From Herminiimonas sp. KBW02 (lineage in GTDB: Bacteria; Pseudomonadota; Gammaproteobacteria; Burkholderiales; Burkholderiaceae_D), in NCBI RefSeq assembly GCF_003852535.1, contig NZ_QAJP01000004.1, forward strand, positions 1 through 64,000: 64,000 nucleotides of DNA. Direction: 5' to 3'. Shown piece by piece: positions 42,710-52,839 of the stretch; position 1 is the stretch's first letter; every line of letters starts with the position of its first letter. The notes under the pieces were generated by a model. The model was not told the DNA's origin. It ran no database searches and saw only the letters and a list, made by a program, of their open reading frames with translations. Position numbers and translations under genes: made by a program.

Positions 42710-45700
42710 GTTAGTTCCTTCTGAAGAGCTGATTCGATAGCTGATTTCAAGCGCTCTTTTTCGGACGAATTTTCGTGATACCAAGCTTGCGATGAGATAC
42801 GATGGAGACGAGGGATTGCACGGCTCAAGACAGAAGGACGCCAGATATCTCGCGCTCGCGCGCGGTGTAATAACTCGTGGCGCGGTGCATCGCACTCAAT
42901 ACCAATGGCATAAAGACCTGTGTGTGAGTCTGCAATAGCAAAGTCTAGACTGAAGGCGTCGCCTTCCTGTGCGACTACTGGATTGAAACCAATCGAGTGT
43001 AAATATGAGAGAACATCCGTAGCAAAGCCATCCAATTTTTTTCCTTGTTCCAAGCGTGCATTTACCCGTTCACTATGCATTCGTTTTAACAAAGAGAGGG
43101 CAGATGGAAGATCGCCGTTTGACATGGTGCGAGCATATTCCATATAGCCTTGCAGATAATCTCTAGGAATAGCTGGCTTACGTTGGGTGCTAAGCATGTC
43201 CGATATTTCATGGATTGGCATTGAGGTTACCAAAACGACCTTTTGGCGTGCTCGAGTTACTGCTACATTTAGCCGTCGTTCTCCACCTTTCTGTCCTAAT
43301 ACGCCGAAGAAGCGTTTGAATGCACCTTGACCATTGCGACCAAAGGTCGTAGAGAATACGATTACATCACGTTCGTCACCTTGTACATTCTCCACATTCT
43401 TTACGAAGACGGCCATATCCTCACCGCCGTCGCTTCTCATAGATTCTTCCTGATAAGCGGTACGGAATGCAGGATTCTCTTCAGCAAATAACTCCAATTT
43501 TTCTTCAATTAGCTCGGCTTGCTTTAGGTTGAAAGTCACTACACCCACGGATGGGCGATCCATATATGGCTTTTTCCAGAGATCCGCCAAGTAAGCTACT
43601 ACACGGTCTGCCTCTTCAGCATTAGTTTGCTTATCGTACAACCCGTTGACTTGGATCATTTCGATAGGTTTGATCTCTTGGATCGTGGCATCAGGATGTC
43701 GTGCTGGAACGTTTAGATTGTTCTCGTAAAATGCTGCATTCGAATAGCCTATTAATTCACGATAAACTGACCGGTAGTGAATTTGAAGTGTTGTTATGGG
43801 AAGCGCTGTTCTTGCCAACTGTAGGAGATCAGGACAATCCTTAATTTCGCGACGATTCCATGTTTCTTCAAACTGCTCTTTTTCTTCTTCGCTAGCATCG
43901 TCATTGGGTTGTTCGCCATCGAAAAGCTCAGCCTCGTCGTTATCAGTGCGACCAGAGAAGAAGGAGCTAGGTGGCATTTGCTTTTCATCGCCACTGACTA
44001 TTGCAACATTGCCGCGAAAGAGCGTAGGTAACGCATATTCAACAGGCATCTGTGAAGCTTCATCATATACAATTGAATCAAATAGGCCAGTTTTTAGTGG
44101 GAGTACACGGCTAGCAACGTCTGGATTCATAAGCCAGATCGGACGTAAAGCCATTAAACCCATACTGGCGCCTGATTCAATGAATTCACGTAGGCGCCGC
44201 GACCGCTGCCCTCGCAGTCTGGTGACATCTTCCCATTGTTTTGCCGTTGCAATATTGTTGCGATCAATACCCTCTCGTAGCACATCACGATTGAGCCTCC
44301 GCATTTCTTCATCAGCCGTAGCTAACGATTGGACCTTGGCGACTGTTTCCGTCTGTTCTAACAGAAGTTCGGGATTATTCTGTTCCATTCGGCGCTTCCA
44401 GCCCAAACGGGCTTCACGATTGACAATGCGGCGGACTTCGCCATCAAGTGATTCTAGCGGGACGTTATTAAAAAGGAATTCATTGTGCCGCATTGTCGCA
44501 AAGACTTCGAGCGTATCTTTGCTCAAGTTTTGGGAGCGTGTACGGAATTGCTGATAGGCCGCTAATGTGGGTAGTGCATCGTGAATTCGATTGAGAACGG
44601 TACGATCTTCGAGGTTGTGCTGGATAGACTGATGACATTGATCTATCAGGTCTGTGGAGAACCAGTCATGTAGTAGAGCCAGATTTTTCAAGCTTAATTG
44701 ACGAGCGGCGTATCGTATAAAGGCGCGCTCGAAGCCGTCTAGGAGTTGCTCAACGGGAGCACGGTCTCCTGTCATGACAGCTTCTTCAAATTCGTCGCAG
44801 CGGGGAGCAACTGCTAAATGCTGCGCTAATTCTCGGACTTCTTCAAGTTTGCGAAGACGAGTTAGGCATTCATCGGCTAATGTTGGACCGCAGGCGGCCG
44901 TGACTTTCTCCATCAGTAATGTCTCCGCTATTGTATTAAGCTTCTGACGAAGGGGACGCCACTGCTGTTCCAGAAGTGCTGCTGCGAGTAGCTTATTGAT
45001 GGAATCTACTTCAACGGTGGAGCCGGTGCGAATAATGAACTTCAATAATTTTTTTCGGCGAATATACGTAGCAGGATTCAAACGACTAAGGAATGTAGCC
45101 GGACGCACGGCCAGTGTGGCTTGTTTTATACGCTCTATTAGCTCAAGGTTAGTTGTTTGAGCTAGTGACGTCGACATGGCATCGTTATACCCAATGCTAT
45201 TGATGGATATTAATTCATGACGCAGACCTTGGAGCGCTGCGTAATGAAGATGGCCAGGAGTATCCTTCCTGTCGGAAGGACGGAATAGCGGAAGCCATTG
45301 TGCAAGCCGCTTACGTTGAGTCTCATCCAAACCAGCCAATCGAGCTGCATTTTGCTTAAGCCAAGTACGATAGGGTTCTGGATCATCAACATCGAATCGC
45401 GCAGGGTGCTCATTCAGTACCTGAATACGATGTTGTTCCGCATCTAGAAAGGCTATAAAAACGACTTTAAATTCATCAATAGTTGCCGAGTCGGCGGAAA
45501 ATGACTTCAATTGCGCTAAAGCACTGCCTTCAAATTTAGCGGGAAGCCAGTAACGTGCCAAGGGAGAACATTGTTCTTCAACAGTGGTAAGGGATGCAGG
45601 GTCTAACGATGAAAGTTTGCTTCTCAACTGCGGCATGTTTAAAGGTGGCGTACCGGCTTCCAGTTGGATTAACTCACCTAATAGGGTGCGATAGCTCAAG

Positions 45701-48700
45701 CCAGTTGCTTGATCTACGTTGTGAAGTGCGCGATGCAATCGATCTAATTCGCCTTCCAGTGCTTCAATTTTGGCTGCGACACGCTCACGTTGTTTTGACC
45801 AACCGTTGTCAAACGACGAGCCTTTAAAAATACTATCTAGTTGTTCTCGTATCGTGCGAATTGTAGGTTCACGGTCCTTATTGACATCGTTGACCATGAT
45901 GATTCGGTCACCTAATCCTTCGGCAACTAGGCGCTTGTATACGACTTCCAGTGCTGCGTGCTTTTGACAGACAATGAGCAAACTTTTTTTGTGGCCAATG
46001 GCATCCGCGACCATATTGACGATGGTTTGGCTCTTACCTGTTCCAGGTGGCCCCTCTACCAAAAGACCTGGACCTTGACGTGCCTTTAGTATGGCTGACT
46101 CTTGAGACGGATCGCTAGCTACTGTCAGGTAGCGGTCTATTTCTGCCACTGATGGCACTGGCGCCTCATATTGCGCTTTTTCCTTCAAGCGCAACATAGA
46201 TTCCAATGCGGTGCCAGAGGGTGATAGAACCTTTAGTTGTCTCAGATCTTCGCCTATAGCTTGGCCGCTAAAAGTTACATGAAACAAAACAGCGGAACAA
46301 ACTAGTTGAGTGGTCCCGGGCGGAATCTCGTAAGTTGGTGGTGGTAGCACCCTAAGTTGGCGCTGTTCGACTGGTGCCAGTAGACCAAATGCGTCCATAA
46401 CATCGGCGATTTTCAGTGTTGAACGTCCCAACACTTCGTCGGCTGCAGCACGCCAAGTTTTAACCGTCTCGCGGCCAAGCAAACCCTCCAAGGCAGGATT
46501 AATTCTGATCTCCTCGCGTTCCGAATCAAAAGCCAATGAAATTTGGGATCGAGTCCCCAGTTCCATGAGCAATTTAATTGGCCATAGTAATACTGGAGCG
46601 ATTCTTGGACGAACTTTGGCGCGACTGTCCTTTATAGCTAAAAACGGAAAACCCATATACAGGCCATCGATACCAGTATCTCGTTTATAGACTGACGTTT
46701 GACGATACAACGCGTGAAGTCGCGATTCCAAACCGAGATGGTCAGCAAAGAGTGCTGGATCTAATTGAACTGATTGAGAATTACGCTGCAGCAGATGGTC
46801 TAGCAACATAGGCCCATTATGGCGCGAACTATTCATTTCCATAAGATCGGCCCGACCTACAGATTTACCGATAGTCATTCGTACTAATGGTCCACGCATG
46901 ACTGAGGAAGATACTTTCTTCTCAAAAAAATCAAGAAGATGAGATACGTATTGCTGTTTCTGTGGCTCAAGCCATTGATCTACTGGAATGGCTAATAGGA
47001 GTATGGCTTCATGCAGCGACAAGCGACGCTCAAGGCGGAACTGTTCTGCCAAATCATCAATTAGCCTTTTCCCAGTACGTGCAAAGCCGGCAATTCGATC
47101 ATCGACTTTCCGAAATAGTTCGGCACGACTTAACGCTAAAGTAGATCGTGCGGTTTCCTTATCAAAACTAAGGATATTTTCTCTGTCTGCTATTTGCTTG
47201 GCCTCATTCAATATTGTTTCAACCGAACGAAATTGAGAAATAGCTGCACTCAACAAGACTATTAGATCCTCTTCACTGATCGTCCTTTTCTCTGATAAAG
47301 ACAATAGCCCAGGATGATTAGAGTCGGGCAAAAGTTGTCGAGTTTGTTCCCACATGGCCGCTAGTCGTGCACGCGATGTAGAAAGAAGAAAAATACGGAC
47401 ATTTTCTTCGCTCAGTTCAATACTTAAACTGGCAGCGCGCTGTCGAACAAGCGCAGCACGCGAGCTCAATCCAGAAATCCATTGTTCAGTTCCCAGTCGT
47501 TCCAAAAAAGAAGGTACAGGGCCAGTAATGAGATCGTAGGCTTCTAGTGCATTCTGCAGCAGCCATCCGGGATTAACGATTTCTCCGCGCAAAATTAACG
47601 GAAGTTCCGGATTGAGAAGCTTTAAGGCAATCATTAAGCGACAGTCGTCATCAATTTCAATCTGCTGCATCAGCTGTCGTAGGCCCGTTATTGCCTTGCT
47701 AGATAAGCCGGCTTGTTCTGCCCAAGTAATCAGTACACCGCGACTAAGGAGATCTTTTGCCTCGTTCCAGTGCTCTTTCTCTGCTGCCTTTAAGGCAAAA
47801 ATGGGCGGCTTACGGAATCGTTGGGAGCCAAGAGAAATGCTGTTGCCTTCTTCACTATCGACATCTACTTCTCTTATTGTGGGGGCTTGTATATCCTTAC
47901 CATCTAGCCACGCTTGTACTTGCGGCCATTGCCAACGTTCATGACGGTCACGTGCTAGTAGACCGCGCAACAGCAAATGAATTTGCGGATCTAAATCGGA
48001 TGGGAGTGGCACACCATTGGTGACAACGTGAATCAGAAAGGCGTGAAGATTGGTCTCCTTAAAGCACGCACCATTGGTGAGCTTCTCGAGCAAAATCATA
48101 CCTAAGCTCCACCAATCTGAGGCCGCGGCGACACCTCCGGCAACTGTTTCCGGAGCCATGTAACGGGTCGTTTCGAGTGGTGCGACAATATCCAGATCGA
48201 ATTCAGCTAAACGTGCTGACCCGAATCCGCCAATAACAAGGTCTAATGGAGTGCGGTTCCGAACAAATAGTGTCTCAGGACGGAGATCTCGATGACGCAG
48301 TCCTGCTTCCGAGAAGGAGTTTAAGATTTTTCCGAGCTCGGAAACGACATTTCGGATAGTACTTAGGTTACTGAACTCGATGTCTATGTTGGCAAAAGAA
48401 CCTTGGCTTAATTCTTCAGTCACTTCATAGGCTCGCCCATCCCATCGCCCTGTAGTAATTATCTCGGGAACATGTTCTTTGGGGAGATAGGCAACGACTT
48501 CATATACCGCCGGATCAGGTTCTGCGCCGGGGCGATATAACGTCAGAACGGCACTTCTATTTGTATCAATATGCTGGCAAACATAGCGTTCGCGTACGCT
48601 ATCTGCATTGGAAATGCGTTTCAGTAATCGCCAGCCATCGATTTGCGTTTCTTCTGCAGTTGCTTGTTCTTCAGAGTCTTCTCCCGGCGCTGTCGCATCT

Positions 48701-48993
48701 TGTTCTAGCTCAGGTGGAATAACAGAACTTGGATCTGCACCGCAATCCAAGCACATTAAGTCACCCTGATTCATCAGATGGCCGTTTGCGCAACGTAAGA
48801 TGGACGATGCGGATAAAATCCTTTGTCGCTGTTCTTTGTCTTCTTCCGTTACTAGTTCTTGTGGACGATATCCATTCTCCCTAATTGCGATTGCAGATAG
48901 CTCCCAGTTACAAGGTGCATTATCAACAATACCTTCGCAGAACCATTCCTGGACGGATCGTTCGGTTTTGCAATTTGGACAAAAACGCATCAT
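42706..48993 (-). CDS. Zinc-ribbon/kinase-fold/SF1 helicase/MTES_1575-type nuclease fusion
   Basis: This 2095-residue multidomain protein has N-terminal zinc ribbons (CPNC near residue 5; CANGH and CLDC at 68-84), a kinase-like domain (about 120-350), a long linker, an SF1 helicase, and a C-terminal nuclease. The helicase has Walker A EGPPGTGKSQTI near 980, DEASQ near 1640 and RRLNVAVTRARQK near 1908. The nuclease fits the REase_MTES_1575/Vsr group with SLDFAIAD and GIECDAPRH near 2030. The kinase keeps HRD (234-236) and APE (280-282) but has Thr151 in place of the usual Lys, Thr241 for the catalytic-loop Asn and Gly256 for Asp of DFG. It is probably a pseudokinase. DNA remodelling with cleavage is inferred. 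Confidence 0.88.
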   Translation of the reverse strand: MMRFCPNCKTERSVQEWFCEGIVDNAPCNWELSAIAIRENGYRPQELVTEEDKEQRQRILSASSILRCANGHLMNQGDLMCLDCGADPSSVIPPELEQDATAPGEDSEEQATAEETQIDGWRLLKRISNADSVRERYVCQHIDTNRSAVLTLYRPGAEPDPAVYEVVAYLPKEHVPEIITTGRWDGRAYEVTEELSQGSFANIDIEFSNLSTIRNVVSELGKILNSFSEAGLRHRDLRPETLFVRNRTPLDLVIGGFGSARLAEFDLDIVAPLETTRYMAPETVAGGVAAASDWWSLGMILLEKLTNGACFKETNLHAFLIHVVTNGVPLPSDLDPQIHLLLRGLLARDRHERWQWPQVQAWLDGKDIQAPTIREVDVDSEEGNSISLGSQRFRKPPIFALKAAEKEHWNEAKDLLSRGVLITWAEQAGLSSKAITGLRQLMQQIEIDDDCRLMIALKLLNPELPLILRGEIVNPGWLLQNALEAYDLITGPVPSFLERLGTEQWISGLSSRAALVRQRAASLSIELSEENVRIFLLSTSRARLAAMWEQTRQLLPDSNHPGLLSLSEKRTISEEDLIVLLSAAISQFRSVETILNEAKQIADRENILSFDKETARSTLALSRAELFRKVDDRIAGFARTGKRLIDDLAEQFRLERRLSLHEAILLLAIPVDQWLEPQKQQYVSHLLDFFEKKVSSSVMRGPLVRMTIGKSVGRADLMEMNSSRHNGPMLLDHLLQRNSQSVQLDPALFADHLGLESRLHALYRQTSVYKRDTGIDGLYMGFPFLAIKDSRAKVRPRIAPVLLWPIKLLMELGTRSQISLAFDSEREEIRINPALEGLLGRETVKTWRAAADEVLGRSTLKIADVMDAFGLLAPVEQRQLRVLPPPTYEIPPGTTQLVCSAVLFHVTFSGQAIGEDLRQLKVLSPSGTALESMLRLKEKAQYEAPVPSVAEIDRYLTVASDPSQESAILKARQGPGLLVEGPPGTGKSQTIVNMVADAIGHKKSLLIVCQKHAALEVVYKRLVAEGLGDRIIMVNDVNKDREPTIRTIREQLDSIFKGSSFDNGWSKQRERVAAKIEALEGELDRLHRALHNVDQATGLSYRTLLGELIQLEAGTPPLNMPQLRSKLSSLDPASLTTVEEQCSPLARYWLPAKFEGSALAQLKSFSADSATIDEFKVVFIAFLDAEQHRIQVLNEHPARFDVDDPEPYRTWLKQNAARLAGLDETQRKRLAQWLPLFRPSDRKDTPGHLHYAALQGLRHELISINSIGYNDAMSTSLAQTTNLELIERIKQATLAVRPATFLSRLNPATYIRRKKLLKFIIRTGSTVEVDSINKLLAAALLEQQWRPLRQKLNTIAETLLMEKVTAACGPTLADECLTRLRKLEEVRELAQHLAVAPRCDEFEEAVMTGDRAPVEQLLDGFERAFIRYAARQLSLKNLALLHDWFSTDLIDQCHQSIQHNLEDRTVLNRIHDALPTLAAYQQFRTRSQNLSKDTLEVFATMRHNEFLFNNVPLESLDGEVRRIVNREARLGWKRRMEQNNPELLLEQTETVAKVQSLATADEEMRRLNRDVLREGIDRNNIATAKQWEDVTRLRGQRSRRLREFIESGASMGLMALRPIWLMNPDVASRVLPLKTGLFDSIVYDEASQMPVEYALPTLFRGNVAIVSGDEKQMPPSSFFSGRTDNDEAELFDGEQPNDDASEEEKEQFEETWNRREIKDCPDLLQLARTALPITTLQIHYRSVYRELIGYSNAAFYENNLNVPARHPDATIQEIKPIEMIQVNGLYDKQTNAEEADRVVAYLADLWKKPYMDRPSVGVVTFNLKQAELIEEKLELFAEENPAFRTAYQEESMRSDGGEDMAVFVKNVENVQGDERDVIVFSTTFGRNGQGAFKRFFGVLGQKGGERRLNVAVTRARQKVVLVTSMPIHEISDMLSTQRKPAIPRDYLQGYMEYARTMSNGDLPSALSLLKRMHSERVNARLEQGKKLDGFATDVLSYLHSIGFNPVVAQEGDAFSLDFAIADSHTGLYAIGIECDAPRHELLHRARARDIWRPSVLSRAIPRLHRISSQAWYHENSSEKERLKSAIESALQKELT

Positions 48994-49023
48994 GTCTACT
49001 AATCCTCTATTTTTTCTGTATTA

Positions 49024-49665
49024 CTAATCGCTCGTCTTATCGGCACTAATCAGTATCTGGTGTCCCTGATCTGTTAAGAGCTCTTTTAGGCGATGGAAAT
49101 CACCTCGTTGAGGTATGCCGGCAAACCAAATGCTGCCGTCCTGATCGAACATGACATCTAACGATTTGTCGCTGTCAGCTAGCGGTCGTTCATACTGACT
49201 AAATCGGTCACGTCCCAACATTGTTAGAAGATGCAAGCTTTGATTATCACTACCTCTAAGTGGTAGTGAGTTTGCGGTATGGAGTTCAAACGGATCAGAT
49301 ATCAAGGCATCGATTAGGCCTGCTGCTTTTTCTAATATCGGTGCGATGTGTTCAAAGGTATGGCCACTGTAGACGAGAATGTCTATTGCGGTACGGCGAC
49401 GTAGACTTTGCAGTAATTTGAGCAGTGCCTCGGCCTGATCAAACGGTTCGCCGCCGGAAATAGTGATGCCGTTCGCAGAGGAAATCCAAGGAGCTATATG
49501 TTCAAGAACAGTTTCAACGGTTGTTTCGCCGGTATTTGTGGCCCAAGTATCGGCTGAGATACAACCGGGACAATGGATGCTACACCCTTGAAGCCAAATG
49601 CCAATGCGCTGACCTGGTCCTAACGTGGTGACCGGGAAGTGAAGGCGAGAAATTCGTATGTTCAT
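49024..49665 (-). CDS. Radical-SAM protein of the NrdG-like activase type
   Basis: This 213-residue protein has the radical-SAM cluster motif GCSIHCPGC (Cys-x3-Cys-x2-Cys), then ITISGGEPFDQAEALLKLL, as in NrdG and other activating enzymes. It binds a 4Fe-4S cluster and SAM. Typical NrdG activates a glycyl-radical ribonucleotide reductase, but no such partner lies here. Its ATG is three bases after the AAA+ stop, and the kinase-helicase gene starts 30 bases after its stop, so it belongs to this operon. It might modify a protein or nucleic acid in the system, as inference. Confidence 0.85.
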   Translation of the reverse strand: MNIRISRLHFPVTTLGPGQRIGIWLQGCSIHCPGCISADTWATNTGETTVETVLEHIAPWISSANGITISGGEPFDQAEALLKLLQSLRRRTAIDILVYSGHTFEHIAPILEKAAGLIDALISDPFELHTANSLPLRGSDNQSLHLLTMLGRDRFSQYERPLADSDKSLDVMFDQDGSIWFAGIPQRGDFHRLKELLTDQGHQILISADKTSD

Positions 49666-49668
49666 GAA

Positions 49669-51513
49669 CTACAGCTTGTGCAACTGTAGTGCGTCGGAGT
49701 CGTATCCACTCAAAGTAAATCGATCCTCTGCTTGCGCATTTTGGTCAAACAATCCTCGCGCTAGTGGATTGATGAGATGTGCCTCAATTTGATTGCGAAT
49801 ACCACGGCCGCCGTTTGATAAATCACTCAAGCATCGCTTTTTTAGTATTGACATAAAAGTCTCTTGGATCTCAATCGAAATGCCTTGTGCTGAGATATCG
49901 TCCAAAATAGCTCGGACCATTTGGTCAAAAATTTGTTCGGCAACATCTTGGCGAATGAAGTCAAAGACAATGATATTTTCGCCGATTCGGTTAAGGATTT
50001 CGGGCCGATTTAGTATTAGCTTGAAGTGATCCTGGATTTCACTTAATACCTTTTCCTGTACATGTTCAAAAGGTTCGCCAGGTAGTACGTTCGGTACTCG
50101 TTTCCCCAGATCTCCTTGGCGATAGATGCCTAGATTTGAAGTGAAAATGATTAATGCTTCGGAAAAGTAGACGCGATCTCCTCTCCCGGAGGTTAATACG
50201 CCATCGTCTAGAATTTGTAGAAATTTGTCTAAGATACGCGGATGGGCTTTCTCGATTTCGTCGAACAGAACTACGCTAAATGGCTTTTCGCGGATGGCAT
50301 TAGTGAGTTCTCCACCAACGTCGTAACCTACATATCCGGGCGGTGCACCAATTAGACGTTGATCTGCGTGTTCTGCGCTGAATTCCGACATGTCGAAACG
50401 AATGTAAGCACTTTCGTCACCGAATAATAGGCTGGTAATGGTCTTGGCTAGCTCGGTTTTCCCGACTCCAGTGGGACCTGCGAGAAACGCTACTCCGCGT
50501 GGGCGCCCTCCCTTACGCTGCGATCCTAATCCAGTCATCGCACGTTTAACAAGATCCAGCATATGGGTAACTGCATGTGCTTGGCCTTTGACACGTTTGC
50601 GAATTTCTACTTCTGCATTCTGAATCTTATTACGTTCAATCTGAAGCCAGGGGTCTTCAGTAACGCCAACTTTATAACGACGAACTGCATCAGCAATCTT
50701 CTCAATGCCTACGTTTTCTACTCGGGCTAGCGTCGCAATAGCATTCATATCTGAAAGGAAGAGACCTTCCGTACCATCGACGAAAGCACGCTCGGCCTCA
50801 GCATAAGCTTCAGTAGAGGCGTTTTGGAAGCCAGGGACTCCGCGAAGGAGCGCGTTGGATAGCGCACGGCGTGCAAGATTATCGGGTTTTGAGATGGGGA
50901 TATGGCGAATCCGCGGGTTGTCGATTAGAAGCCAATCTGGAACATCTCCTTCCTTGTCGACGATCCAAATAACCGTATTAAAGAATGGACGTCGTTGTTC
51001 TCCGTGAGGGCGAGGTTGAGCTGCGTGACCTAGTACTATTGCGCGTGTAAAAAGGTTATGTTCCGCCGCATTAAGTGATTCAGTGCGGACCGTCAAGCGA
51101 GAAGCAAAATCGATGATTAAAGCCATCGGTGCCTCAGCAAATGAGACTATACGTTCTAAGGTAGTGCTGAGTATATCTATTCCACCTGGGGCAACACCAT
51201 TGCTAGGTGTTAAACCTAGGCTATTCAAAATAGTATCGCGCGATTCTTGGCTGTCAGTACGGGCATTGACAGAGAAGCCTATTAATGGATTCCAAACCAC
51301 CAGTTGTGTATACCCAATCTCTCTTAAACCATCGCATAAAGTGTCGGTTAAAGGTTGTGCTGTCACAATTCCTGGGGCCACTTCACATGCTTGTAAGTCG
51401 CGAACGTTTCCGGATAGTACAAACTGACTTTTTAAGGGGGCAAAGCGAATTAGGTCGCGTAGCCAGCGTGCCTTGACGAATTCCGGCTGTTGTTTGCTTT
51501 GATTGTTGTTCAT
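49669..51513 (-). CDS. ClpB/ClpA-like AAA+ ATPase
   Basis: This 614-residue protein has an N-terminal degenerate AAA-like module (about 20-300), which lacks a Walker A, and a canonical Clp-type D2 module: Walker A AGPTGVGKTELAK near 346, pore loop GYVGYDVGG near 393, Walker B VLFDEIEKAHP near 414, sensor 1 IIFTSN, Arg finger in NRPEILNRI and sensor 2 GGRGIRNQIE. It has no ClpN repeat and no visible ClpP-binding loop. It probably remodels or unfolds proteins by threading. It is the first gene of the four-gene operon. A disaggregase or unfoldase serving the downstream nuclease is inferred. Confidence 0.87.
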   Translation of the reverse strand: MNNNQSKQQPEFVKARWLRDLIRFAPLKSQFVLSGNVRDLQACEVAPGIVTAQPLTDTLCDGLREIGYTQLVVWNPLIGFSVNARTDSQESRDTILNSLGLTPSNGVAPGGIDILSTTLERIVSFAEAPMALIIDFASRLTVRTESLNAAEHNLFTRAIVLGHAAQPRPHGEQRRPFFNTVIWIVDKEGDVPDWLLIDNPRIRHIPISKPDNLARRALSNALLRGVPGFQNASTEAYAEAERAFVDGTEGLFLSDMNAIATLARVENVGIEKIADAVRRYKVGVTEDPWLQIERNKIQNAEVEIRKRVKGQAHAVTHMLDLVKRAMTGLGSQRKGGRPRGVAFLAGPTGVGKTELAKTITSLLFGDESAYIRFDMSEFSAEHADQRLIGAPPGYVGYDVGGELTNAIREKPFSVVLFDEIEKAHPRILDKFLQILDDGVLTSGRGDRVYFSEALIIFTSNLGIYRQGDLGKRVPNVLPGEPFEHVQEKVLSEIQDHFKLILNRPEILNRIGENIIVFDFIRQDVAEQIFDQMVRAILDDISAQGISIEIQETFMSILKKRCLSDLSNGGRGIRNQIEAHLINPLARGLFDQNAQAEDRFTLSGYDSDALQLHKL

Positions 51514-51748
51514 GGCCTTATTTATCAGGTACAGCTAGACAATTGAAACTTCACATGATGAGTTACTTTGAGAATCAATTTTCACTGATCGATAGGCAGT
51601 AACATCGGACGCCATTGTTTCCCTCTACTAGCAGTGATAATTGACAATTTGATAGTAATTCTACTTGGAAAGAGGTTGATGTAGAAGTGTGTAACGGTGT
51701 GCTGCATACTAGATAGCTCTGTCGAGGATTTTTTTTCGAGGGCGTGGA

Positions 51749-52594
51749 TTACGTTCCTCTTATTCTAAGTTTGTCGAGTTCTTTGCCGAACCACGCTCGA
51801 TCGCAGTCGGCCCCTGTATCTATGGAAATTATTCCTCCACCGGCGATTGCTGTTCGGAAGTCGAATGCCATGTGGAGGCTTGGCGGGAGTTCTATGGCCT
51901 TGCCGTTCAAGGAGAGTCTACCCATGCCGATTGCGCTGAGTGAGACACGCAACTCGTGCTCGGCACGAAAGCGTTCGGCTTTAAGGTAGCTATAGAGAAT
52001 CGGGTTTGGGAGCTGCTGGCTGTTGAGCCTGTGTTGGTCAGTGTCCACATAATCGACGACTCCATAATTGATCGAGAAAATTTGTCGTAAAGGAACATCG
52101 TTTAGCATCAGTCCGCTTGTGCCCGGCATCAGCTGCGCATTGAGGTGCTGTCGTAGCCAAGTGAAATCGAAGACAACAGCAACACGTCCGTGATCGCTAC
52201 CAGAGCCATAATGCTGCCAGATATGTGCGTTGTTCTCGAGTGCGAAGCAGCAAGCATAAGTTCGAGCCCGACTTTGGTCGTAATAATGTTCCGCAGTAAA
52301 GGTCGGTGCCTTTTCGAAGCCGATGGTTGCATTTAACACCCGATCAGCGGGAAGCTGCGCACCGTCTAGTGCGTCGGCTTTATCGAAATCGCGATAGCTA
52401 TCGACGCGATTGAAGTGCAGATACGAATTAGCGATGGAGTTTATTAGATGCTCAGCCCGCATGACCTTGTATAGCGGCTGGCCATCCACCGGCTGTCGCA
52501 GTAAGGTCGCATGTGGCTCGATAAACCCTCTCGGAGCGGGAGTTGACGTGAGCGAGACTCTATCGGATATCTTGAGATGGGCATCTTTGTTCAT
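51749..52594 (-). CDS. DUF2971-family protein
   Basis: This 281-residue protein matches the DUF2971 family: LYKVMRAEHLINSIANSYLHF at the N-terminus, followed by FNRVDSYRDFDKADAL and a central CCFALENNAHIWQHYG. The function of DUF2971 is unknown, though such genes are common in accessory and defence-rich regions. It is 235 bases upstream of the AAA+ gene on the same strand and may or may not be cotranscribed. The start is the ATG at 52594. Confidence 0.8.
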   Translation of the reverse strand: MNKDAHLKISDRVSLTSTPAPRGFIEPHATLLRQPVDGQPLYKVMRAEHLINSIANSYLHFNRVDSYRDFDKADALDGAQLPADRVLNATIGFEKAPTFTAEHYYDQSRARTYACCFALENNAHIWQHYGSGSDHGRVAVVFDFTWLRQHLNAQLMPGTSGLMLNDVPLRQIFSINYGVVDYVDTDQHRLNSQQLPNPILYSYLKAERFRAEHELRVSLSAIGMGRLSLNGKAIELPPSLHMAFDFRTAIAGGGIISIDTGADCDRAWFGKELDKLRIRGT

Positions 52595-52839
52595 TTTTTT
52601 GTGTGCACGTGTATTAGGTGGAATGTACCCCGAAACTCAGTAACGGATGTTTCCGGCTTGACTGCAATTCTGGTAATCAGCTGCCTCGAATTGTGTACAC
52701 CATCAGCTTGCGCAACACGGATTGCAGGAGGCGAAATAATCTTCGCCAGCGAGTCATTTCGCCTGGTTACGGGAGACGGATCACATTCCAGCTAGACGTG
52801 GACAGCCAACGTCATATTTAACGAGCTATCCATTCCCTG

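Noticed and set aside
42710-42895. N-terminal extension of the coiled-coil protein
   Set aside because: The extension lies inside the end of the nuclease domain of the upstream gene in another frame. The ATGA overlap and the start MSGPKVV are better supported.
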